Of a DNA stretch of 64,000 bases, positions 57,201-64,000 are shown in pieces. The notes below the pieces were generated by a model. It had not been told where the DNA came from. It saw nothing but the letters and a program-made list of their open reading frames with translations, and made no database searches. How positions within the stretch are numbered: position 1 is the first letter of the stretch; each line of letters begins with the position of its first letter. This stretch comes from Cherax quadricarinatus (taxonomy: Eukaryota; Arthropoda; Malacostraca; Decapoda; Parastacidae), in the NCBI RefSeq assembly GCF_038502225.1, contig NW_027195531.1, positions 106,970 to 170,969 of the forward strand, written 5' to 3'. Both the position numbers and the translations under genes were made by a program.

Positions 57201-58871
57201 AGGGTGATGGACTGGCTATGATGGTGACGAGTCTGGTGGTGAGGGTGATGGACTGGTGGTGAGGGTGATGGACTGGTGGGGAGGGGGAAGGACTGGTGTT
57301 GAGGGTGATGGACTGGTGGTGAGGGTGATGGACTGGTGGTGAGAGGATGATGGAATGGGGGTGAGGGTGATGGACTGGTGGTGAGGGTGATGGACTGGTG
57401 GTGAGGGTGATGGACTGGAGGTGAGGGCGATGGACTGGTGGTGAGGGTGATGGACTGGTGGTGAGGGTGATGGACTGGTTTGAGGGGGAAGGACTGGTGG
57501 TGAGGGGGAAGGACTGGTGGTGAGGGTGATGGACTGGTGGTGAGGGTGATGGACTGGTGGTGAGGGTGATGGACTGGTGGTGAGGGATAAGGACTGGTGG
57601 TGAGGGTGATGGACTGGTGGTGAGGGCGATGGACTGGTGGTGAGGGATAAGGACTGGTGGTGAGGGTGATGGACTGGTGGTGAGGGCGATGGACTGGTGG
57701 TGAGGGTGATGGACTGGTGGTGAGGGTGATGGACTGGTGGTGAGGGGGAAGGACTGGTGGTGAGGGTGATGGACTGGTGGTGAGGGTGATGGACTGGTGG
57801 TGAGGGTGATGGACTGGTGGTGAGGGTGAAACACTGGCGGTGAGGGTGATGGACTGGTGGTGAGGGTGAAGGACAGGCGGTGTCGGTGATTGACTGGTGG
57901 TGAGGGTGATGGACTGGTGGTGAGGGTGATGGACTGGTGGTGAGGGTGATGGACTGGTGGTGAAGGTGATGGACTGGTGGTGAGGGTGATGGACTGGTGG
58001 TGAGGGTGATGGACTGGTGGTGAGGGGGAAGGACTGGTGGTGAGGGGGAAGGACTGGTGGTGAGGGTGATGGACTGGTGGTGAGGGTGATGGACTGGTGG
58101 TGAGGGTGATGGACTGGTGGTGAGGGTGAAGGACTGGTGGTGAGGGTGATGGACTGGTGGTGAGGGTGATGGACTGGTGGTGAGGGGGAAGGACTGGTGG
58201 TGAGGGTGATGGACTGGTGGTGAGGGTGATGGACTGGTGGTGAGGGTGATGGACTGGTGGTGAGGGTGATGGACTGGTGGTGAGGGTGATGGACTGGTGG
58301 TGAGGGTGATGGACTGGTGGTGAGGGGGAAGGACTGGTGGTGAGGGTGATGGACTGGTGGTGAGGGTGATGGACTGGTGGTGAGGGTGATGGACTGGTGG
58401 TGAGGGTGATGGACAGGTGGTGAGGGTGATGGACTGGTGGTGAGGGGGAAGGACTGGTGGTGAGGGTGATGGACTGGTGGTGAGGGGGAAGGACTGGTGG
58501 TGAGGGTGATGGACTGGTGGTGAGGGTGATGGACTGGTGGTGAGGGTGATGGACTGGTGGTGAGGGGGAAGGACTGGTGGTGAGGGTGATGGACTGGTGG
58601 TGAGGGGGAAGGACTGGTGGTGAGGGTGATGGACTGGTGGTGAGGGTGATGGACTGGTGGTGAGGGTGATGGACTGGTGGTGAGGGTGATGGACTGGTGG
58701 TGAGGGTGATGGACTGGTGGTGAGGGTGATGGACTGGTGGTGAGGGTGATGGACTGGTGGTGAGAGTGATGGACTGGTGGTGAGAGTGATGGACTGGTGG
58801 TGAGGGTGATGGACTGGTGGTGAGGGTGATGGACTGGTTTTGAGGGTGATGGACTGGTGGTGAGGGTGATG
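51253..58871. repeat. 20-bp G-rich satellite array, about 381 units
   Basis: Unit GATGGACTGGTGGTGAGGGT. As 20 bp is not a multiple of 3, open frames repeat every 60 bp (20 residues, minus strand, His/Pro/Ser-rich). Variants CGG, GTCT, GAAG, GATT and GGGGAAG form local higher-order units: CTTGCGG recurs every 60 bp at 55,568-55,820, and a GGAATGGTGAGGGTGATGGA block marks breaks at 51,384-53,620. The plus strand is G-rich with about one C per unit. Non-coding in my view. Confidence 0.96.
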
Positions 58872-59100
58872 CACATATCTACACTGTCTCACACGGATGT
58901 TAGAACTAAATTATATTACACAGACAATGATGGGCAGATATGGAAATTGTTAAGTATTTATAGTAATAGATTTCTGAAAAAATGTGACTGAGAGTGTAAA
59001 TGTATAGTGTTTTGAATAGTATTGATATAATATAGCATACTATACTGTTCTATGCTTTAGTATATATGTAGTATATAGTATAGTATATATAGATATTCTT
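58872..59100. other. AT-rich spacer
   Basis: Unique sequence rich in TATAGTATA-like words; no gene seen. Confidence 0.5.
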
Positions 59101-59252
59101 ACACAAATAACCCGCACGTAGAAGAGAGGAGCTACGACGACGCTTCGGTCCAGCTTGTACCATTTACAAAGTTAGTGTGACTTTGTAAATGGTCCAAGTC
59201 GGACCGAAACGTCGTCATAAGCTCCTCTCGTCTATGTGCGGGTTATTTGTGT
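59101..59252. mobile_element. Palindromic element, family F4
   Basis: Inverted arms from ACACAAATAACCCGCACGTA at the left to GTGCGGGTTATTTGTGT at the right, meeting near 59,175. The plus-strand arm carries an F4 hammerhead-like motif; the minus arm is similar with GAAGCGTCGTC. The right flank ATTGTTCCAGTCACCGTATT also occurs inverted at about 1,405-1,436. Confidence 0.75.
59179..59216 (+). ncRNA. Hammerhead-like motif, family F4 (degenerate core)
   Basis: GAC 59,179-59,181, TTTGTAAAT in place of CTGATGA-A, stem II GGTCC/GGACC with AAGTC loop (59,191-59,205), GAA, ACGT, H17 = C, GTC 59,214-59,216 pairing with GAC. The core strand does not match the consensus, so activity is unlikely. Confidence 0.3.
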
Positions 59253-59310
59253 ATTGTTCCAGTCACCGTATTGTGCCTTTTTGTTATTCAGCCTTTATAT
59301 CTTCGACGAG

Positions 59311-60364
59311 GTAACACTGACATGTAACACTGACATGTAACACTGACATGCAACACTGACATGTAACACTGACATGTAACACTGACAGGTAACACTGACA
59401 TGTAACACTGACATGTAACACTGACATGCAACACTGACAGGTAACACTGACATGTAACACTGACATGCAACACTGACAGGTAACACTGACATGTAACACT
59501 GACAGGTAACACTGACATGTAACACTGACATGTAACACTGACATGCAACACTGACAGGTAACACTGACATGTAACACTGACATGCAACACTGACAGGTAA
59601 CACTGACATGTAACACTGACAGGTAACACTGACATGTAACACTGACATGTAACACTGACAGGTAACACTGACATGTAACACTGACAGGTAACACTGACAT
59701 GTAACACTGACAGGTAACACTGACATGTAACACTGACAGGTAACACTGACATGTAACACTGACAGGTAACACTGACATGTAACACTGACAGGTAACACTG
59801 ACATGTAACACTGACAGGTAACACTGACATGTAACACTGACAGGTAACACTGACATGTAACACTGACAGGTAACACTGACATGTAACACTGACAGGTAAC
59901 ACTGACATGTAACACTGACAGGTAACACTGACAGGTAACACTGACATGTAACACTGGCAGGTAACACTGACATGTAACACTGACAGGTAACACTGACATG
60001 TAACACTGACAGGTAACACTGACATGTAACACTGACAGGTAACACTGACATGTAACACTGACAGGTAACACTGATATGTAACACTGACAGGTAACACTGA
60101 CTTGTAACACTGACAGGTAACACTGACATGTAACACTGACAGGTAACACTGACAGGTAACACTGACATGTAACACTGACAGGTAACACTGACATGTAACA
60201 CTGACAGGTAACACTGACATGTAACACTGACAGGTAACACTGACATATAACACTGACAGGTAACACTGACATGTAACACTGACAGGTAACACTGACATGT
60301 AACACTGACATGTAACACTGACAGGTAGCACTGACAGGTAACACTGACAGGTAACACTGACATG
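59311..60364. repeat. 13-bp tandem array, about 81 units
   Basis: Units TAACACTGACATG and TAACACTGACAGG mostly alternate, giving a 26-bp higher-order repeat. Open frames repeat every 39 bp on the minus strand and are not taken as genes. Confidence 0.96.
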
Positions 60365-60374
60365 TTACTTACAA

Positions 60375-60490
60375 CTTATCGGTTCTCTGAACCATTCATC
60401 TACATTCCTGTCTGACACAGCAACATCTTGGGATCTTAATACAGGGAGTTCTTCAACTTGCCAAACCCTTGGGCACCACCTACGTCCACA
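60375..60490 (-). mobile_element. PLE terminal fragment, F1-like
   Basis: Reverse complement reads GTAGGTGGTGCCCAAGGGTT, then TTAAGATCCCAAGATGTTGC, then GTAGATGAATGGTTCAGAGA, matching 24,930-25,040 of the PLE 3' flank. It contains no hammerhead-like motif and ends at the 13-bp array. Confidence 0.7.
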
Positions 60491-60496
60491 TTCGTC

Positions 60497-60552
60497 AAAT
60501 GTCCGTCGGTGAAATGTCTGTCGGCCAAATGTCCGTCGGCCATCTGTCCGGG
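60497..60552. repeat. 15-bp tandem repeat, about four copies
   Basis: Unit AAATGTCCGTCGGCC with variants. Confidence 0.8.
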
Positions 60553-60631
60553 AGCTGTTCGTTTCGTGCTCATGTGTATGTTACGTGTCCATGTTTGTGT
60601 GTTACCTATCCATGTGTCTGTGTTACCTGTA

Positions 60632-60728
60632 CTCACCTAGTTGTACTCACCTAACTGTGGTTGCAAGGGTCGAGTCATAGATTATGTGCCCGCCTCTTCA
60701 CTAGTCGCTAAAATAGGTCCTATCTCAC
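60632..60728 (-). mobile_element. LINE 3'-end fragment
   Basis: TACTCACCTAACTGTGGTTG followed by CAAGGGTCGAG and CCCGCCTCTTCACTAGTCGC match the terminal UTR of the LINE at 4,645-5,215. The TACTCACCTA end is duplicated. Confidence 0.7.
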
Positions 60729-60809
60729 CTGTCTATGTGTTACCTGTCCATGTGTGAGTGTGTGTTAACTGTCCATGTGTGTGTGTTACCTGTCTGTGTG
60801 TTACCTGTT

Positions 60810-60815
<6 letters not shown>

Positions 60816-60866
<51 letters not shown>

Positions 60867-60925
60867 GTTACCATTTTGTCCTAGGCATATGTCGTTTAGA
60901 CACTAGGACTGTTGTATATGCGTGA

Positions 60926-61011
<86 letters not shown>

Positions 61012-61046
61012 GTGTGTGTGTATGTGTGTGTGTGTGTGTGTGTGTT
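60816..61046. repeat. (GT)n microsatellites
   Basis: Two main tracts, about 60,816-60,864 and 60,929-61,046, within a degenerate GTTACCTGTCCATGTGTGTG repeat spanning 60,570-61,145. Confidence 0.9.
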
Positions 61047-61146
61047 ACCTGTTGATGTATGTGTGTTACCTGTCAATGTGCGTGTGCTACCTGTCCATGT
61101 GTGTCAAGTGTCGACATGTGTGTTACCTGTCCACATGTGTGTTACG

Positions 61147-61528
61147 TAAAATAACAAAAACACAATTCTAACACTGTGTCTGGCAGGTGTTGAAGTGTAT
61201 TAGAAGCAAAGGTACACACAAAGGTCGACACAAAGGCCGACACAAAGGTACAAACAAAGCTAGACTTGTGAAGACCGATGTTTACTAATGAATACATGTA
61301 ATTAAAACTCAGATATTATTATTCTACATCAACACTGCTTCAGTAGTTTCAACAGTACGTAAACATTTAAAGGTTACAAACAGAGAATCACACTTCTGTT
61401 CACCCGTTAAGAGATCTTTTGAAACAGCAATTGTAATATACAACTGAATAAAGACATTTTGCACAAGTATGTTTATACTGACAACAATTTACTTGTTATA
61501 AAGTTGGTAGAATTACCGACAATATGTA
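61147..61528. other. AT-rich unique DNA
   Basis: No gene recognised; AAAGGTCGACACAAAGGCCG is a minor local repeat near 61,220. Confidence 0.5.
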
Positions 61529-61570
61529 AAGTAAAAGGACACAAGTGCAACTAATGTGACATTTTATTGT

Positions 61571-61605
61571 GACAACGTTTCGCTCTCCAGGAGCTTTATC
61601 AAGCC
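61571..61605 (-). ncRNA. Hammerhead-like motif, family F3, left arm
   Basis: Minus strand: GGC, TTGATAA, extra A, GCTC-CTGGA-GAGC, GAA, ACGT, T, GTC. Two core positions differ from CTGATGA. Stem I is GGC against GTC (one G-U). Confidence 0.4.
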
Positions 61606-61619
61606 ATTACGTATGTAAT

Positions 61620-61654
61620 GGCTTGATAAAGTTCCTGGAGAGCGAAACGTTGCC
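61620..61654 (+). ncRNA. Hammerhead-like motif, family F3, right arm
   Basis: GGC 61,620-61,622, TTGATAA, extra A, GTTC-CTGGA-GAGC (one U-G), GAA 61,644-61,646, ACGT, T, GCC 61,652-61,654. Stem I extends to TGGC/GCCA. ACAATAAAATG follows. Confidence 0.4.
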
Positions 61655-61748
61655 ACAATAAAATGTCACATTAGTTGCACTTGTGTCCTTTTACTTAACA
61701 ATTTACTTAAAGGAAACTTTATGAAATAATGTGTATATTTTAACCGGC

Positions 61749-63858
61749 GTTATTACTTTAGTACGTTTAGTGTTAGCAGTCAGTGTGAGGGCGAAGGTTG
61801 CTTCTGCTTCTGTACATTATGCTACTGTTATTACTTTAGTATGTTTAGTGTTAGCAGTCAGTGTGAGGGTGAAGGTTGCTTCTGCTTCTGTACATTATGC
61901 TACTGTTATTACTTTAGTATGTTTAGTGTTAGCAGTCAGTGTGAGGGTGAAGGTTGCTTCTGCTTCTGTACATTATGCTACTGTTATTACTTTAGTATGT
62001 TTAGTGTTAGCAGTCAGTGTGAGGGCGAAGGTTGCTTCTGCTTGTGTACATTATGCTACTGTTATTACTTTAGTATGTTTAGTGTTAGCAGTCAGTGTGA
62101 GGGCGAAGGTTGCTTCTGCTTGTGTACATTATGCTACTGTTATTACTTTAGTACGTTTAGTGTTAGCAGTCAGTGTGAGGGTGAAGGTTGCTTCTGCTTC
62201 TGTACATTATGCTACTGTTATTACTTTAGTATGTTTAGTGTTAGCAGTCAGTGTGAGGGTGAAGGTTGCTTCTGCTTCTGTACATTATGCTACTGTTATT
62301 ACTTTAGTACGTTTAGTGTTAGCAGTCAGTGTGAGGGTGAAGGTTGCTTCTGCTTGTGTACATTATGCTACTGTTATTACTTTAGTACGTTTAGTGTTAG
62401 CAGTCAGTGTGAGGGTGAAGGTTGCTTCTGCTTGTGTACATTATGCTACTGTTATTACTTTAGTACGTTTAGTGTTAGCAGTCAGTGTGAGGGTGAAGGT
62501 TGCTTCTGCTTGTGTACATTATGCTACTGTTATTACTTTAGTATGTTTAGTGTTAGCAGTCAGTGTGAGGGCGAAGGTTGCTTCTGCTTGTGTACATTAT
62601 GCTACTGTTATTACTTTAGTACGTTTAGTGTTAGCAGTCAGTGTGAGGGTGAAGGTTGCTTCTGCTTGTGTACATTATGCTACTGTTATTACTTTAGTAC
62701 GTTTAGTGTTAGCAGTCAGTGTGAGGGTGAAGGTTGCTTCTGCTTCTGTACATTATGCTACTGTTATTACTTTAGTATGTTTAGTGTTAGCAGTCAGTGT
62801 GAGGGTGAAGGTTGCTTCTGCTTCTGTACATTATGCTGCTGTTATTACCTTAGTATGTTTAGTGTTAGCAGTCAGTGTGAGGGTGAAGGTTGCTTCTGCT
62901 TCTGTACATTATGCTACTGTTATTACCTTAGTATGTTTAGTGTTAGCAGTCAGTGTGAGGGTGAAGATTGCTTCTGCTTGTGTACTTTATGCTACTGTTA
63001 TTACTTTAGTATGTTTAGTGTTAGCAGTCAGTGTGAGGGTGAAGGTTCCTTCTGCTTCTGTACATTATGCTACTGTTATTACCTTAGTATGTTTAGTGTT
63101 AGCAGTCAGTGTGAGGGTGAAGGTTGCTTCTGCTTGTGTACATTATGCTACTGTTATTACTTTAGTATGTTTAGTGTTAGCAGTCAGTGTGAGGGTGAAG
63201 GTTGCTTCTGCTTCTGTACATTATGCTGCTGTTATTACCTTAGTATGTTTAGTGTTAGCAGTCAGTGTGAGGGTGAAGGTTGCTTCTGCTTCTGTACATT
63301 ATGCTACTGTTATTACCTTAGTATGTTTAGTGTTAGCAGTCAGGGTGAGGCTGAAGGTTGCTTCTGCTTCTGTACATTATGCTACTGTTATTACCTTAGT
63401 ATGTTTAGTGTTAGCAGTCAGTGTGAGGGTGAAGGTTGCTTCTGCTTCTGTACATTATGCTACTGTTATTACTTTAGTATGTTTAGTGTTAGCAGTCAGT
63501 GTGAGGGTGAAGGTTGTTTCTGCTTCTGTACATTATGCTACTGTTATTACTTTAGTATGTTTAGTGTCAGCAGTCAGTGTGAGGGTGAAGGTTGCTTCTG
63601 CTTCTGTACATTATGCTACTGTTATTACTTTAGTACGTTTAGTGTTAGCAGTCAGTGTGAGGGTGAAGGTTGCTTCTGCTTCTGTACATTATGCTACTGT
63701 TATTACTTTAGTACGTTTAGTGTTAGCAGTCAGTGTGAGGGCGAAGGTTGCTTCTGCTTCTGTACATTATGCTACTGTTATTACTTTAGTACGTTTAGTG
63801 TTAGCAGTCAGTGTGAGGGCGAAGGTTGCTTCTGCTTCTGTACATTATGCTACTGTTA
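61749..63858. repeat. 78-bp tandem array, exactly 27 units
   Basis: Unit begins GTTATTACTTTAGTACGTTT and ends TACATTATGCTACT. 27 x 78 = 2,106 bp plus 4 nt. Two plus-strand frames stay open (712 and 684 codons, repeats of 26 residues). Main variation is GTACG/GTATG, GGGCG/GGGTG and CTTCT/CTTGT, all residue-changing in the longer frame. Treated as satellite. Confidence 0.96.
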
Positions 63859-63891
63859 CGAGTCTTTGATTATTTGTATCTCTACACTGTG

Positions 63892-64000
63892 TTAGGTAAG
63901 ACACATATGCAACAGTTAGGTATCTTTATTTCGAAACGTTTCGCCTACACAGTAGGCTTCTTCAGTCGAGTACAGAAAAGTTGATAGAAGCAGAAGAGAC
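63892..64000. mobile_element. PLE-type terminal segment, family F2 (cut by window edge)
   Basis: GGTAAGACACATATGCAACA, then TTAGGTATCTTTATTTCGAA and the F2 motif on the minus strand, continuing AAGTTGATAGAAGCAGAAGA. Same family as 17,996-18,390 and 23,455-23,670. Confidence 0.7.
63932..63968 (-). ncRNA. Hammerhead-like motif, family F2, CTGAAGA variant
   Basis: Minus strand: CGA, CTGAAGA, extra A, GCCTAC/GTAGGC, GAA, ACGT, T, TCG. It shares the core variant with 18,032-18,068. Confidence 0.45.

Larger units (their letters stand above)
61529..61696. mobile_element. 168-bp palindromic element, family F3
   Basis: Near-perfect palindrome centred at about 61,612 (ATTACGTATGTAAT). The tips read AAGTAAAAGGACACAAGTGC and GCACTTGTGTCCTTTTACTT. 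Each arm carries a hammerhead-like motif. Only a few positions differ between arms. Confidence 0.85.

Noticed and set aside
53415..58892. His/Pro/Ser-rich proteins of up to 1,335 residues on the minus strand
   Set aside because: Readings of the 20-bp array with a 60-bp codon period. Several frames are open at once and there is no non-repetitive domain.
61731..63895. 712- and 684-residue proteins with 26-residue repeats
   Set aside because: Two overlapping frames of the same 78-bp satellite, with residue-changing variation and no unique domain. One looks membrane-like only because of base composition.

Overview
The window looks like non-coding, repeat-dominated chromosome from an arthropod, most likely a decapod crustacean. 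The reasons are an interstitial TTAGG telomere-type tract, fragments of non-LTR retrotransposons (LINEs), a Penelope-like retroelement (PLE), tRNA-derived SINEs, and several short repeat families that I associate with decapod genomes from general knowledge. I see no intact host gene, rRNA gene, CRISPR array or bacterial feature. All very long open frames lie inside tandem arrays whose unit length is a multiple of 3, or becomes one after three units, and I do not call them genes.

Layout: 1-5.2 kb holds a PLE-derived foldback end, small tandem repeats and three LINE fragments. 5.2-14.3 kb is a 9-kb array of a 24-bp unit. 14.6-26.3 kb is a nested mobile-element district: LINEs on both strands, a broken arthropod-type gene, foldback PLE ends, SINEs, and a PLE remnant with RT (YVDD) and GIY-YIG segments. 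26.9-32.3 kb is a 40-bp array, 32.35-33.57 kb a 26-copy 47-bp array, and 33.8-38.6 kb a 21-bp array. 40.0-40.7 kb is a graded trinucleotide tract. 42.4-45.2 kb is a 38-bp hairpin-forming satellite. 45.7-50.8 kb holds LINE, SINE and PLE pieces and the TTAGG tract. 50.8-58.9 kb holds 22-, 41- and 20-bp arrays. 59.3-60.4 kb is a 13-bp array, and 61.7-63.86 kb a 27-copy 78-bp array. Tandem repeats make up more than half of the window.

The most notable signal is a recurrent 35-38 nt motif with the layout of a hammerhead ribozyme: a CTGATGA core, a stem II hairpin, GAA, a self-complementary stem III (ACGT or AGCGCT), an H residue, and a short stem I. It occurs in at least 13 places in five sequence families. 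Stem I and stem II differ between families but still pair. The motifs sit at PLE ends and in palindromic elements, often in two head-to-head copies. One unpaired base follows the CTGATGA core in most copies, so activity is an inference.

A second unusual structure is the 38-bp satellite, in which every unit is an 11-bp-stem hairpin whose 5-nt loop is complementary to the following linker; two units carry the hairpin in inverted orientation.
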